The notes beneath the pieces are model-generated. The model made no database searches. It was not told the DNA's origin and was given only the letters and a program-made list of their open reading frames with translations. The position numbers and the translations under genes are program-made. From Cellulomonas terrae (GTDB taxonomy: Bacteria; Actinomycetota; Actinomycetes; Actinomycetales; Cellulomonadaceae), in the NCBI RefSeq assembly GCF_007990265.1, contig NZ_BJWH01000019.1, forward strand, positions 28,903 through 92,902: a DNA stretch of 64,000 nt, read 5' to 3'. This document shows, piece after piece, positions 38,762-50,036 of this stretch; the first letter of the stretch is position 1, and every line of letters starts with the position of its first letter.

Positions 38762-41016
38762 CCTCCCGCCCGGCCGGCCGCGCCGCTGTCGACGTGGTGT
38801 GCCTCGTCGGCACCCTCGCCCTCGTCCTGACGCCGCTGCTCGAGGTGTACGGCGGCCGGACCGCCCTGCCCGCGCTGGCGGGCGGGCTGCTGCTCGGCAC
38901 GACCCTCGCGGTGGTCGGTTCGGCTCGACGCTGGTCGGCGATCACGGTCGTCGCGGCCGTCGTGGTGGCGTTCGTGCTGGCCGGTGGCGCGCTCGCCGCC
39001 CCGTCGACGACGGTTGCCGGCGTCGTTCCCACCCCGTCGACCGTGCTCGACCTGGCGCGTGGTGCAGCGTCCACCTGGAAGCAGGTCCTGACGCTCCAGC
39101 CGCCGGTCGGCTCGGACGGCACGCTGCTGGTCGCGGCGTACCTGCTGGCGCTCGTCGGGTCGAGCCTCGCCGTGTCGGTCGCCCTGCGGGCCCGCACCGG
39201 TGCGGTCGCAGCGGCGGCGGCGATCGTGCCCGTGGCGGTGCTGGTCGCGACGATCGTGCTCGGCACGCGCCGCCCGATCGTCGCCCCTCTCGTCACCGGC
39301 GTGGTGCTCGTGGTCGTCCTGCTGCCGTGGGCGGCGTGGCGTGCGGGGCTGCTGCGCGCGCGGCGGGTCGTCGCGACGGGCGCCCTCGTGGCCGTGGCGG
39401 TCGGGGCGGGCATCGTCGGTGCGCCGGTCGTCGTGGGCGCGACGGACCGCCTCGTCGTGCGTGACGAGATGGTCCCGCCGTTCGACCCGCGCGACTACCC
39501 GAGCCCGCTCTCGGCGTTCCGGGAGTTCGTCAAGGAGGACGCCCCGCTGTTCACGGTCAGCGGTCTGCCCGAGAACGCGCGGGTCCGGCTCGCGACGATG
39601 GACCGGTACGACGGCGTCGTGTGGAACGTCGCGGGTGACGGGTCCGCGCAGGCGTCCGGCGAGTTCCGGCGGGTCGGCTCCGAGATCGACACGACGGTGC
39701 GGGGTGACCGGGCGCGCGTCGAGTTCACCGTCGACCAGCTCACCGGCGTGTGGCTCCCCACGGTCGGTCAGGCCACGGCGTTCGACGTCGCCGACCCGGA
39801 CGCGGCGAGCGCCCTGCGCTACAACGACGCGACGGGCGGTGCCGTGCTCACCGGGGGAGTCCACCGAGGCCTCGAGTACGGCATCGACGTCGTCGTGCCG
39901 CGCGTGCCGGCCGTGACGGAGGTCGGTACCGCGCCGGCGTCGGACATCGCCCAGCCACCTCTCGCCGGTGTGCCCGACGCCGCCGTGGTCACCGCAGCGG
40001 ACGTGGCGCGCGACGCGGGCAGCCCGGTGCAGATCAGCGCGACGCTGGAGTCCTGGCTCGCCGAGGAGGGCTACTTCAGCCATGGCGTGCAGGTCTCGGG
40101 CACGGAGTCGCTGTCCGGCCACGGCGCCGACCGGATCACCTCGCTGCTCGCCGGCGACCTGATGGTGGGCGACGGCGAGCAGTACGCCGCGGCGATGGCG
40201 CTGATGGTGCGGGAGATGGGCCTCCCGGCACGCGTCGTGCTCGGCTTCGTCCCGGAGCCCGGCGCCGGCGACGGGCCCGTCGAGGTCACCGGCAAGGACG
40301 TCCAGGCGTGGGTCGAGGTCGCGTTCCAGGGGTACGGCTGGGTGCCGTTCGACCCGACGCCACCGCCCGAGCAGACCCCGCAGGAGGAGGACCAGGAGAA
40401 GCCCTCCGAGCCCAACCCTCAGGTCGTGCAGCCTCCGCCGCCGCCCCCCGGCGCCGTCACGCCGCCCGACGAGGACACCGAGCAGCCCCAGACGAACGAC
40501 CCGGACGAGGCCGAGGACGGCAGCGCGCTGTTCTGGCGGATCGCTCGGGCGGCGGGGATCGCCGCGGTCCCGCTGCTGGTGCTCGCGTCGCCGCTGCTCG
40601 TCGTCATCGCCCTCAAGGCCCTGCGTCGGCGTCGCCGGCGCCGCAGCCCGGACCCGGTGGCCCGCGTGGCGGGTGGTTGGGACGAGGTGCTGGACACCGC
40701 CCGCGACCTGCGCCGGCCCGCGGGTGCCCTGGCGACGCGCAACGAGTCGGCCCGGGCGCTCGCCGCGTCGTTCGCCGACGTGCCCGGCGGCGCGCTCGTC
40801 GCCACGCGGGTCGGTGCGCTCGCCCGCTCGGCCGACCACGCCGTGTTCAGCGCGACCGAGCCGAGCGGGGCGCACGCGACCGCGTACTGGGCCGACGTCG
40901 AGCAGACCGTCGACGCGATGAACCGCAGCGTCGGCTGGCGGCGGCGGGTGCGCGCCCGGGTGTCGACCGCCTCCCTGAAGGACCACCGCAACCGCCGCCC
41001 GAAGGGCACGTCATGA
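38758..41016 (+). CDS. Transglutaminase-fold membrane protein, predicted catalytically dead
   Basis: A 752-residue protein with about six N-terminal membrane segments (residues 8-225), a DUF3488-like extracellular region, a transglutaminase-core domain (about 440-540), a Pro/Glu-rich linker, one membrane segment (about 592-618) and a cytoplasmic DUF4129-like tail. In active relatives the core reads GxCxxY/FA and (A)HAWVE. Here Gly473 (GDGEQYAAAM) replaces the Cys and Gln516 (DVQAWVEV) the His; Asp532 in FDPT remains. I expect no cross-linking or protease activity; it may bind peptides or act as a scaffold. It is the transglutaminase gene position of PFNA-type clusters. GTG start overlaps the DUF58 stop. 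Confidence 0.88.
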   Translation: MTSRPAGRAAVDVVCLVGTLALVLTPLLEVYGGRTALPALAGGLLLGTTLAVVGSARRWSAITVVAAVVVAFVLAGGALAAPSTTVAGVVPTPSTVLDLARGAASTWKQVLTLQPPVGSDGTLLVAAYLLALVGSSLAVSVALRARTGAVAAAAAIVPVAVLVATIVLGTRRPIVAPLVTGVVLVVVLLPWAAWRAGLLRARRVVATGALVAVAVGAGIVGAPVVVGATDRLVVRDEMVPPFDPRDYPSPLSAFREFVKEDAPLFTVSGLPENARVRLATMDRYDGVVWNVAGDGSAQASGEFRRVGSEIDTTVRGDRARVEFTVDQLTGVWLPTVGQATAFDVADPDAASALRYNDATGGAVLTGGVHRGLEYGIDVVVPRVPAVTEVGTAPASDIAQPPLAGVPDAAVVTAADVARDAGSPVQISATLESWLAEEGYFSHGVQVSGTESLSGHGADRITSLLAGDLMVGDGEQYAAAMALMVREMGLPARVVLGFVPEPGAGDGPVEVTGKDVQAWVEVAFQGYGWVPFDPTPPPEQTPQEEDQEKPSEPNPQVVQPPPPPPGAVTPPDEDTEQPQTNDPDEAEDGSALFWRIARAAGIAAVPLLVLASPLLVVIALKALRRRRRRRSPDPVARVAGGWDEVLDTARDLRRPAGALATRNESARALAASFADVPGGALVATRVGALARSADHAVFSATEPSGAHATAYWADVEQTVDAMNRSVGWRRRVRARVSTASLKDHRNRRPKGTS

Positions 41017-42170
41017 CACGTCATCGATCACAGGTGCATGACCCGTACCGCGCCGGCGACGACTCGTCGCCCGCCACGATGGCCCGCCGGCTGAGCGCCG
41101 GTCTGCTCGACCTGCTCGTCCTGCTCGTGCTCGGCGGTGCCGTCCTCGTCGCGGGCGTCGCCCGGGACAGCCAGGTGCTGGTGGTCGTCGGGACCGTCGC
41201 CGTGGTGGTGGTGTCGGTGGCGCAGTGGGTGGCGCACGGGGTCGCGGGCTGGACGGTGGGGCGGCGTGCGGTCGGGATCCGCACGCTCGACGTCGAGTCG
41301 CGCGACCCGATCGGGATGGTCCGGGTCCTGGTCCGCTCCGCCGTGGTCGCCGCAGGTGTCCTCGCGCTCGGCGTCGGGCTCCTCGTCGTCCTCGTCTCCC
41401 CGGCCTTCGACCGGACAGGACGCCGCCGTGGCTGGCACGACCTCGCGGCGCGCGACGAGGTGCTGGACGTCCGGGCGGTCCCGGAGCCGCTGGTGGTGCC
41501 ACCGCGGGTGCGGCGTACCGAGCCCGCGCCGCACCGTGAGGGTCGCCGCCCCGTCACCGTCCCGGGCTGGGCTGTCGCCGAGCGCGGGACGGCCGCGGAC
41601 GGGACGGCCCTGCTCGACGTCCTGTTCGACGAGGCGCGCCCGGCCGCGCTGGTCCTCGCGCCCCTGGCGCCGCAACGCAGCGGACCGGACCTCGACACCC
41701 GGGCGAACCCCGTGGTGCGTCAGGTCGGGCTCAGCTACGGGCTCGCACCCGAGCTGGAGATGACCCGACCGGCGGGCCCTCGGGACGACCTCCTCCTCGC
41801 CCCGGCGGCGACCGCGGTGGTGGACCGGACCGCGGCGGAGATCGAGCTGGGAGACGGGCAGCGCGTCACGATCGCCCGGACGGCGCTGGTCGGCCGCAAC
41901 CCGGCGTCGGAGGCGGAGGTCCAGCTCGTGCGGGTCGTCGACCCGGGCCGTTCGGTGTCCAAGACCCACCTCCAGATCGGGGTCGAGCCGGGCGGCGTCT
42001 GGGTGGCCGACCGGGGGTCGACCAACGGCACGGTCGTCACCCTGCCCGACGGCGCCCAGGTGGTGTGCCGGGTGGACCAGCAGGTGCGCCTCCGGGTCGG
42101 GTCGACGGTGACCTTCGGCGACTGCTCCCTCCGGCTGACCCGCGCACCCGGCACCGACCCGATGCCCTAG
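41013..42170 (+). CDS. RDD-family membrane protein with C-terminal FHA domain
   Basis: A 385-residue protein. Residues 15-155 form an RDD membrane domain (ATMARRLSAGLLDLLVLLVLGG, GWTVGRRAVGIRTLDVESRDP, DRTGRRRGWHDLAARDEVLD). After a middle linker, residues about 285-378 form an FHA domain (ALVGRNPAS, SVSKTHLQIGVEPGG, DRGSTNGTVV). It would bring a phospho-Thr reader to the membrane. ATG at 41013 overlaps the previous stop. This RDD-FHA fusion sits beside, rather than replaces, the soluble FHA protein of the cluster. Confidence 0.9.
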   Translation: MTRHRSQVHDPYRAGDDSSPATMARRLSAGLLDLLVLLVLGGAVLVAGVARDSQVLVVVGTVAVVVVSVAQWVAHGVAGWTVGRRAVGIRTLDVESRDPIGMVRVLVRSAVVAAGVLALGVGLLVVLVSPAFDRTGRRRGWHDLAARDEVLDVRAVPEPLVVPPRVRRTEPAPHREGRRPVTVPGWAVAERGTAADGTALLDVLFDEARPAALVLAPLAPQRSGPDLDTRANPVVRQVGLSYGLAPELEMTRPAGPRDDLLLAPAATAVVDRTAAEIELGDGQRVTIARTALVGRNPASEAEVQLVRVVDPGRSVSKTHLQIGVEPGGVWVADRGSTNGTVVTLPDGAQVVCRVDQQVRLRVGSTVTFGDCSLRLTRAPGTDPMP

Positions 42171-42179
42171 GGTCGAACC

Positions 42180-43637
42180 ATGGCGGACCGACGCCCCGCT
42201 GCACGGATGCAGCTCGTCGAGGTCGAGGACGCCCCGACCGCGGCCGACCGGTCGCGCCCGGCGGACAACCCCCCGCCCCTGGACGACGTCTCGGTCGTCG
42301 TCGAACCTCCCCCGACCGGTGCGCGCGTCCTGCGGCGGTGGTGGCCCGTGGCGGCCGTCGTCGTGCTCGGGGTGGTGGCGGCCGGTGTCGTGGTCTCGGC
42401 CCGGGACCGCGCGTTCGTCGCCCGCATCGCCGGGGTGCCCGGCCTGGTCCGCCCCCTCGGCGCCGCGCCCGGACCGCTGTGGGAGACCCGCGGGTCCACG
42501 CTGCCGGGCACGGTGCTGGCGGCCGACGGCGCGCTCGTCGTCCTCGCGGAGGGCGAGCAGGCCTGGACGGTGGCCTCGCACGACCCTCTGGACGGTGCGC
42601 TGCGGTGGTCGATCGACCTGGCCCCGGTGTCACGCTCCGGGTTCGAGGCGACCGCGGCGGTGTGCCCGCCCCTGCGCGGCGACGCCGGGGACCTCGTCGT
42701 GTGCCTCGTCCGGCACCCACCGGTGCTCTACTCCGACGACGCGTCGATCCAGGAGCCGCCCCGGGTCTCGGTCGTGCCGCTGTCGGCGCAGGACGGCGAG
42801 CGCCTCGGGGAGTGGGACGTCCGGGGGTCGCTCGTCGCGTTCGACCGCATCGCGGACGACCTCGTGGTGGGCACGCTCGACGCCGAGGGCCGGATGATCG
42901 TGCAGCGGCGGGACGCCCGGACCGGGGACGTGGTCTGGTCGGTCGTCACCCCGGTCGTGATGAACGACCCCGCGATCAGCGTCGCGGCGACGATGCGCGT
43001 GCTGCCTGGCCTGATCGTGCTCGACGGCGGGGCGACGATCGTCCTCGACGTCGACGACGGGAGCACGCTCCTGACCGGACCGCGGTTCGGCGGGCTCCAG
43101 GTGGCGGCGCTCGGCGACGGGTTCGCGACCTGGGCTCCCGTGGGCGGAGGGAAGGTCCACGACGCCGGGGGCACGGCGCTCTTCGACGTGCAGGGCCTGC
43201 CCGCGCAGCTGTCGGCGGACGACGGGTCGGCGTCCGGCGAGATCATCGTCGACGAGGGCTCGCAGGTGTCCGCGGTCGACTCGACGACCGGTGAGCCCCT
43301 GTGGCGCACCGCGTCGCAGCTCGACCCGCGCCTCCTGGTGGCACAGCGGATGGTCGTGTCCGGCGCGGACCGCTACGGCGTGCTGGACGTGACGGACGGC
43401 TCGCTGCTCTGGGACGTCGACACCGGCGGCGTCCTCACCTGGGACCCCGTCTCCGACGGCACGCTCGTCCTCGGTCCCGGCACGAGCCCCGACGGCCGGC
43501 CTCAGCTGTGGGGCCTGGGGCTCGAGGACGGCGTCCGGTACTGGTCGGTCCCGCTGCCGGAGGGGGTCCGCAGCGTCGACGCCGTGGGCGGCTACCTCGT
43601 CGTCCGCACCGAGAACGACCTGATCGTCTACGGCTGA
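42180..43637 (+). CDS. Membrane-anchored PQQ-like beta-propeller protein
   Basis: A 485-residue protein with a cytoplasmic N-terminus of about 55 residues, one membrane segment (residues about 57-75, VAAVVVLGVVAAGVVVSA) and an extracellular beta-propeller with PQQ/WD40-like blades: DPLDGALRWSIDL, DARTGDVVWSVV, DSTTGEPLWRTA, DVTDGSLLWDVD, GLEDGVRYWSVPL. No cofactor can be assigned; such repeats often bind proteins or peptidoglycan. It starts 9 bases after the RDD-FHA gene and 5 bases before a paralogue, so it belongs to the large operon. These two genes are additions to the core kinase/FN3/MoxR set. Confidence 0.8.
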   Translation: MADRRPAARMQLVEVEDAPTAADRSRPADNPPPLDDVSVVVEPPPTGARVLRRWWPVAAVVVLGVVAAGVVVSARDRAFVARIAGVPGLVRPLGAAPGPLWETRGSTLPGTVLAADGALVVLAEGEQAWTVASHDPLDGALRWSIDLAPVSRSGFEATAAVCPPLRGDAGDLVVCLVRHPPVLYSDDASIQEPPRVSVVPLSAQDGERLGEWDVRGSLVAFDRIADDLVVGTLDAEGRMIVQRRDARTGDVVWSVVTPVVMNDPAISVAATMRVLPGLIVLDGGATIVLDVDDGSTLLTGPRFGGLQVAALGDGFATWAPVGGGKVHDAGGTALFDVQGLPAQLSADDGSASGEIIVDEGSQVSAVDSTTGEPLWRTASQLDPRLLVAQRMVVSGADRYGVLDVTDGSLLWDVDTGGVLTWDPVSDGTLVLGPGTSPDGRPQLWGLGLEDGVRYWSVPLPEGVRSVDAVGGYLVVRTENDLIVYG

Positions 43638-43642
43638 CCGTC

Positions 43643-45145
43643 ATGTCGTCGGCTCTGCGGCCGGAGATGCAGCGCGTCAGGCTCGACGAGGACGGCGCGG
43701 GGGTCGAGGACCGCGTGCGGTCGGGCCCGCAGCGGCTGCGGGCCGGTGCCGTGCGGCTGGGGGCCTGGGCCGCGCGCCGTCCGGCGCGTGCGGCGCTCGC
43801 CTCGGTGTGCGCGGTGGCGGTCGCCGCGACCGTGGCCGTGGGGGTGCCGGCGTGGGTCGGCGGGCACGAGCGTGCCGCGGTGCTCCGGGCCGCCGCGTTC
43901 CCCGGTGCCGTCCGGCCGCTCGAGACGGCGCCGCGCGAGCGGTGGTCGGCGGCGGCGGACGGTTCGGTCGCACCAGTGCTCGCGGGCGATGTCGTCGTCG
44001 TCGCGGACGGCTCCACGACCGGGCGCCGGATCGTCGGGCTGGACGTCGTCGCGGGCCACGAGAGGTGGTCGGTGCCGCTCGACGGCGCCCTCGTCCCGGA
44101 CACCGTGCTGTGCCGGCCGGTGGACGCGGACCTCGTGTGCGTCGTCGGCCCGGAGCCGCCCGCCGACAGCCGCCGGTTCGTCCCGGACGACCCCGCCCGA
44201 CCGGATGCCCCCGGTGCCGGGGCGGGGACGTCGGTCCTGCTCCGGATCGACCCGGCGGACGGCGACGTGCTGTCCCGCAGCGACGTGGCCGGCTGGGTCG
44301 TGGCGACCGCGCAGGCGGGGTCGGACCTCGTCGTGGCGACGTACGCGTGGGGGATGCTGGCCGTGCGCCGTCTGGACCCGGCGACCGGAGCCACGCGGTG
44401 GGCGACCGAGCGGTGGTCGACCTTCCAGTCGGCGGGCAGCAGCAGGGTCCGCCTGGTCGCGGCGGGTGACCTCGTGGCCGCCACCGGCAACGAGGTCACC
44501 CTGGTGCTCGACGCGCGGACGGGGGACCGGCTACCGCGTCCGGAGGGCGCCACGGCGGCCGACCAGGTGCGCCTCCTCGAGGACGGCACGCTCGTGCGCA
44601 CCCGGTTCCGTGTGCGGGAGGCGGGTGTCGACGCCGTCTCCGAGCTGTCCACCGGCGGGCGCGAGCCGTCGTTCACCGTCCGCGGCTCGCTGGTCCAGCC
44701 CCGGGTCAGCGACGGCACGTCCGGCCTCGTGTTCGCGGCGAGCGGCCTGACGGGTGGACCGCTCGGCGGCCGCGTGCGCGCGTACGTCCCCGGCTCGGCG
44801 GAGGCCGTCTGGCGGGCGCTCGTGCCGGCGCCCGAGGTGGCCGCCGACGTCGCCGGCAGGGTCGTGGTCCGCGGCGGTGGCGCTCTCGTCGGCCTGGACG
44901 CGCGGACCGGTGAGCAGGTCTGGCGACGGTCGTTCGGGCCGACGATCGGACGCACGTTCACGGACGGCGAGCGGCTCGTCGTGGAGCGGGAGGCGCCGAG
45001 CGGGCTGCCGGCGCTCACGGCGCTCTCGCTCGACGACGGCGCGACGGTCTGGGACACGTCGCTGCCCGTCGACGCTCCCCGGCCGCTGCGGCTGGGCGCG
45101 CACCTGTACGCGGTCGGGGACTCGCGCCTGGTCGCCCTGCGGTGA
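43643..45145 (+). CDS. Second membrane-anchored PQQ-like beta-propeller protein
   Basis: A 500-residue paralogue of the preceding protein. It has a longer basic N-terminus, a membrane segment at about residues 48-72 (ALASVCAVAVAATVAVGVPAWV) and a beta-propeller whose blades include GLDVVAGHERWSVPL, RLDPATGATRWATE, GLDARTGEQVWRRSF and SLDDGATVWDTSL. The two proteins share the AxxPGxVRPLxxAP segment just after the membrane helix (VPGLVRPLGAAPG and FPGAVRPLETAPR), supporting duplication. ATG at 43643. It is the last gene of the operon; the leuA leader region follows. Confidence 0.8.
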   Translation: MSSALRPEMQRVRLDEDGAGVEDRVRSGPQRLRAGAVRLGAWAARRPARAALASVCAVAVAATVAVGVPAWVGGHERAAVLRAAAFPGAVRPLETAPRERWSAAADGSVAPVLAGDVVVVADGSTTGRRIVGLDVVAGHERWSVPLDGALVPDTVLCRPVDADLVCVVGPEPPADSRRFVPDDPARPDAPGAGAGTSVLLRIDPADGDVLSRSDVAGWVVATAQAGSDLVVATYAWGMLAVRRLDPATGATRWATERWSTFQSAGSSRVRLVAAGDLVAATGNEVTLVLDARTGDRLPRPEGATAADQVRLLEDGTLVRTRFRVREAGVDAVSELSTGGREPSFTVRGSLVQPRVSDGTSGLVFAASGLTGGPLGGRVRAYVPGSAEAVWRALVPAPEVAADVAGRVVVRGGGALVGLDARTGEQVWRRSFGPTIGRTFTDGERLVVEREAPSGLPALTALSLDDGATVWDTSLPVDAPRPLRLGAHLYAVGDSRLVALR

Positions 45146-45196
45146 GACGACCTGCCCGCAAGGTTGCGGAACGTCCGGTCGTTCGGGGTACGGTGA

Positions 45197-47065
<1,869 letters not shown>

Positions 47066-47083
47066 GCGCTCCCGCCCCAGAGC

Positions 47084-47115
47084 CACCGACCAGGCGGACA
47101 CCCCGCCGGTCGGTG
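47084..47115 (+). terminator. leuA terminator hairpin
   Basis: CACCGACC (47084-47091) pairs with GGTCGGTG (47108-47115), continued after one bulged base by GGCGG (47093-47097) and CCGCC (47103-47107). It starts 18 bases after the leuA stop. Confidence 0.7.
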
Positions 47116-47120
47116 TGCCC

Positions 47121-47161
47121 GGGGAGGGGTGCGTCCGGCGATCCCGCCCGCACTCCTCCCC
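47121..47161 (-). terminator. Second hairpin, probably terminating the GH114-like gene
   Basis: The arms 47121-47133 (GGGGAGGGGTGCG) and 47149-47161 pair with a single G/T wobble around a 15-base loop. It lies immediately past the stop of the minus-strand lipoprotein gene, which ends at 47165. Confidence 0.6.
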
Positions 47162-47164
47162 GGG

Positions 47165-47917
47165 TCAGCAGTGCTCGGACGCGTACCCCGGCGATCCCGG
47201 GGCGACGAGCTCCCGGTCGCGCAGGCTGGTCATGGCCGGCCGGTCCGGGTCGGCGCAGATCTCGGTGAGCGTGCCCGTGTACTCGACGGCGATCACCTGG
47301 TCGCCGTGCAGGTCGGTGTACGCGGCGCACTCGTCGAACTCGTGGCACTCCTCGGCGACCGCGAAGTCGAACCCGATGTCGGCCACCTCGTCGGCGGTGA
47401 GCTCCGGCGTGTTCTTCTGCCCGACCGCCAGCCCGCGCGCGTGGGCGGCGTCCGTCATGGCGGCGGCGACCGCCAGGGTGTCCCGGCGGTCCAGCTGTCC
47501 GGCGGAGCGGGTCCAGGAGTCGAGGTTGTCCAGCTCGACGGCGTCGAACCCCGCGGTGCTGCACCGTGCCAGCACGTCCTCGACCCGGTCGACGAGCGCG
47601 TCACGCTGCGCCGTGTCCAGCAGGAACTCGTCGGGCCAGGCCGGGTCCGGGGTCAGCAGCAGGGCGGGGTCGACGGACTCACCGGGCTGGGTCTGGAACG
47701 CGTTGACGTAGCAGACGGAGTAGACGCCGGGCTCGGGGGACGTCGTCGAGTCCCGGACGACGACCGTGACGTCCTCGGCCGGCGGGTACGGCTCGCCCAG
47801 CTGGTAGTCGGCGACCCCGCCGGGCAGCGGCGCGACGTCCGCGGCAGGTGCGCACGCGGCGAGGGTCAGCACGGTCGCCACCGCCAGAGTCGCTCGTCGC
47901 ACGCCTGATCGTCGCAC
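47165..47917 (-). CDS. GH114-like (endo alpha-1,4-polygalactosaminidase family) lipoprotein
   Basis: A 250-residue predicted lipoprotein: basic start, hydrophobic core and lipobox LAAC at residues 19-22. The rest is a TIM-barrel-like domain of the GH114/TM1410 type, with [30 protein letters not shown] (acidic pair likely catalytic), [31 protein letters not shown] and VIAVEY. Family enzymes cut galactosamine-containing exopolysaccharide, but most members are uncharacterised. GTG start at 47917; another GTG five codons in is possible. It diverges from recO by about 70 bases and is convergent with leuA. Confidence 0.78.
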   Translation of the reverse strand: MRRSGVRRATLAVATVLTLAACAPAADVAPLPGGVADYQLGEPYPPAEDVTVVVRDSTTSPEPGVYSVCYVNAFQTQPGESVDPALLLTPDPAWPDEFLLDTAQRDALVDRVEDVLARCSTAGFDAVELDNLDSWTRSAGQLDRRDTLAVAAAMTDAAHARGLAVGQKNTPELTADEVADIGFDFAVAEECHEFDECAAYTDLHGDQVIAVEYTGTLTEICADPDRPAMTSLRDRELVAPGSPGYASEHC

Positions 47918-47985
47918 CCGGACCCGCGGGGAGCCGACGCGTGTCCCGGGGCACCGGTGTGGGCGGCGCGGGGGAGAATGGTCCG

Positions 47986-48717
47986 GTGAGCCTCTACCGC
48001 GACGAGGCGATCGTCCTGCGCACCCACAAGCTGGGGGAGGCCGACCGCATCGTCACCCTCCTGACCCGGTCGCACGGGAAGGTCCGTGCCGTCGGCAAGG
48101 GGGTGCGCCGCACGTCGTCGAAGTTCGGGTCGCGGCTCGAGCCGTTCATGTACGTCGACCTGCAGCTGAGCACGGGGCGCAACCTCGACATCGTCACGCA
48201 GGCGGAGACGCTGGGCCCGTTCGGCCGCAAGATCTGCGAGGACTACACGCTCTACACCGCCGGCACGGTCATGCTGGAGACGGCGGACCGCCTGGTCGAG
48301 GCCGAGCGTGAGCCCTCCCTCCAGCAGTACTGGCTCCTGGTGGGCGCGGTGAAGGCGCTGGCGGGCCGTGACCACGCGCCGGGCCTGGTGCTCGACTCGT
48401 ACCTGCTGCGGGCGCTCTCCGTCGCCGGGTGGGCGCCCAGCTTCACCGACTGCGCACGCTGCGGGGAGCCCGGGCCGCACGCCGCGTTCGCGGTGGCGTC
48501 GGGCGGGGCGGTCTGCCGGGCGTGCCGACCGCCCGGTGCGGCCGCACCGGCACCCGAGACGTTCGCGCTCCTGGCGGCGCTGCTCGGGGGAGACTGGGCC
48601 GTCGCCGACGCCAGCGCCGAGCGGCACCGCGGCGAGGGCAACGGTCTGGTCGCGGCGTTCTGCCAGTTCCACCTCGAGCGCCAGCTGCGCTCGCTGCCGA
48701 TGGTCGAGAGGGTCTGA
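47986..48717 (+). CDS. recO: DNA repair protein RecO
   Basis: Recombination mediator that loads RecA and anneals strands in the RecFOR pathway. The N-terminal OB fold ([40 protein letters not shown]) and the helical C-terminal domain with a zinc site (CARCGEPG ... CRAC) are present. 243 residues. The GTG at 47986 has GGGGGAG 9 bases upstream and begins the conserved SLYRDEA. The stop is immediately followed by the uppS ATG. Confidence 0.95.
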   Translation: MSLYRDEAIVLRTHKLGEADRIVTLLTRSHGKVRAVGKGVRRTSSKFGSRLEPFMYVDLQLSTGRNLDIVTQAETLGPFGRKICEDYTLYTAGTVMLETADRLVEAEREPSLQQYWLLVGAVKALAGRDHAPGLVLDSYLLRALSVAGWAPSFTDCARCGEPGPHAAFAVASGGAVCRACRPPGAAAPAPETFALLAALLGGDWAVADASAERHRGEGNGLVAAFCQFHLERQLRSLPMVERV

Positions 48718-49500
48718 ATGCCGGTCCCACCCCCGCCGCACCCCAGCGGCGAACGCGCTCCCGCGATCCCGAAGGAGTTCGTGCCCCGGCACGTGGCCGT
48801 CGTCATGGACGGCAACGGCCGGTGGGCGAACGCGCGGGGCCTGCCCCGGACGGCCGGTCATGCCGCGGGGGAGGCGTCCCTGCTCGACGTCGTCGCCGGT
48901 GCCATCGAGGTGGGCGTCGAGTACGTCTCGGCGTACGCGTTCTCCACCGAGAACTGGTCCCGGTCACCCGACGAGGTGCGCTTCCTCATGGGGTTCAACC
49001 GGGACGTGCTGCGCCGGCGCCGGGACCTCATGAACTCGTGGGGCGTGCGCGTGCGCTGGGCCGGTCGGCGGCCGAGGCTGTGGCGGTCGGTCATCGCGGA
49101 GCTCGAGACGGCGGAGGAGCTGACCAGGCAGAACTCCACTGTCACGCTGACGATGTGCGTGAACTACGGCGGGCGAGCAGAGATCGCCGACGCCGCGCAG
49201 GCGATCGCACGTGAGGTGGCCGCTGGTCGCGTGAAGCCGGAGAAGGTCAACGAGAAGCTCTTCGCGCGGTACCTCGACGAGCCGGACCTGCCGGACGTGG
49301 ACCTGTTCCTGCGGTCGTCGGGGGAGCAGCGCACGTCGAACTTCATGATCTGGCAGGCCGCGTACGCCGAGCTGGTGTTCCTGGACGAGCCGTGGCCGGA
49401 CGTCGACCGCAGGCACCTGTGGCGGGCGGTCGAGACGTACGCGCAACGGGACCGGCGCTACGGCGGGGCCGTGGACAAGCCGGGTCAGACCTCGGCCTGA
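48718..49500 (+). CDS. uppS: Isoprenyl transferase (cis-prenyl diphosphate synthase)
   Basis: Builds long-chain cis-polyprenyl diphosphate, the lipid carrier for cell-wall precursors. Signature segments: [52 protein letters not shown] and [27 protein letters not shown] with the final Glu/Asp/Trp-Pro-Asp motif. 260 residues. It follows recO with no gap, and its last 16 bases overlap the convergent DedA-like gene. Confidence 0.95.
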   Translation: MPVPPPPHPSGERAPAIPKEFVPRHVAVVMDGNGRWANARGLPRTAGHAAGEASLLDVVAGAIEVGVEYVSAYAFSTENWSRSPDEVRFLMGFNRDVLRRRRDLMNSWGVRVRWAGRRPRLWRSVIAELETAEELTRQNSTVTLTMCVNYGGRAEIADAAQAIAREVAAGRVKPEKVNEKLFARYLDEPDLPDVDLFLRSSGEQRTSNFMIWQAAYAELVFLDEPWPDVDRRHLWRAVETYAQRDRRYGGAVDKPGQTSA

Positions 49501-50027
49501 ACACCCGCCCGGCGCAGCAGCCGCCGACGCACGACCCAGCCGACCGCGACGAGCACGAGCAGCACCACCGCCGCGAGCACCCACGGCGACGTCGCGAACA
49601 AGGAGAGGGCGCCCCACACGGCGCCGAAGCCGATCGTCGCCCAGACGACCGCCCAGATCAGCGCGCCCGGGATCGACGCGATCGCGAAGCGCACGTACGG
49701 CATCTTCACGAGCCCGGCCGCGGCGAAGATCGCGGTCTGCAGCCCGACGGTCAGGTAGGCCAGCGTGACGGCGATCGGACCCCAGCGCCGGACCAGGTCG
49801 AGGCCACGCTGCGCACTCCGCCTGTCCGTCCACGTCTCGAGCCGCCGCACGGTGGCGTGCCACCACCCGGGAGCACCCTCCTGCTCGTGGACGGCCTGCG
49901 CCCCGCGGACCACGCCCCGGCCCGCCCAGTACGTGCCGTGCGACCGCGCCATCACGATCACGAACAGTCCGGCGACGGCGACGCCGAGCGGCACACTGCC
50001 GAGGTGATAGGCGTCGAGGGGGTCCAC
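49485..50027 (-). CDS. DedA/VTT-like membrane protein
   Basis: A 180-residue membrane protein with a hydrophobic N-terminal segment, a central VTT/SNARE-associated-like region ([60 protein letters not shown]) and one last segment. DedA proteins act as lipid or small-molecule transporters. This copy is slightly shorter than full DedA and lacks an obvious first half of the domain. Overlaps the uppS end by 16 bases on the opposite strand; the ABC permease gene lies 9 bases upstream of its start on the same strand. Confidence 0.7.
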   Translation of the reverse strand: MDPLDAYHLGSVPLGVAVAGLFVIVMARSHGTYWAGRGVVRGAQAVHEQEGAPGWWHATVRRLETWTDRRSAQRGLDLVRRWGPIAVTLAYLTVGLQTAIFAAAGLVKMPYVRFAIASIPGALIWAVVWATIGFGAVWGALSLFATSPWVLAAVVLLVLVAVGWVVRRRLLRRAGVQAEV

Positions 50028-50036
50028 GCTGCGATC

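Noticed and set aside
38386..40986. 866-residue minus-strand frame opposite the DUF58 and transglutaminase-like genes
   Set aside because: Low-complexity Arg/Asp/His composition, no motif, and both plus-strand genes are clearly coding.
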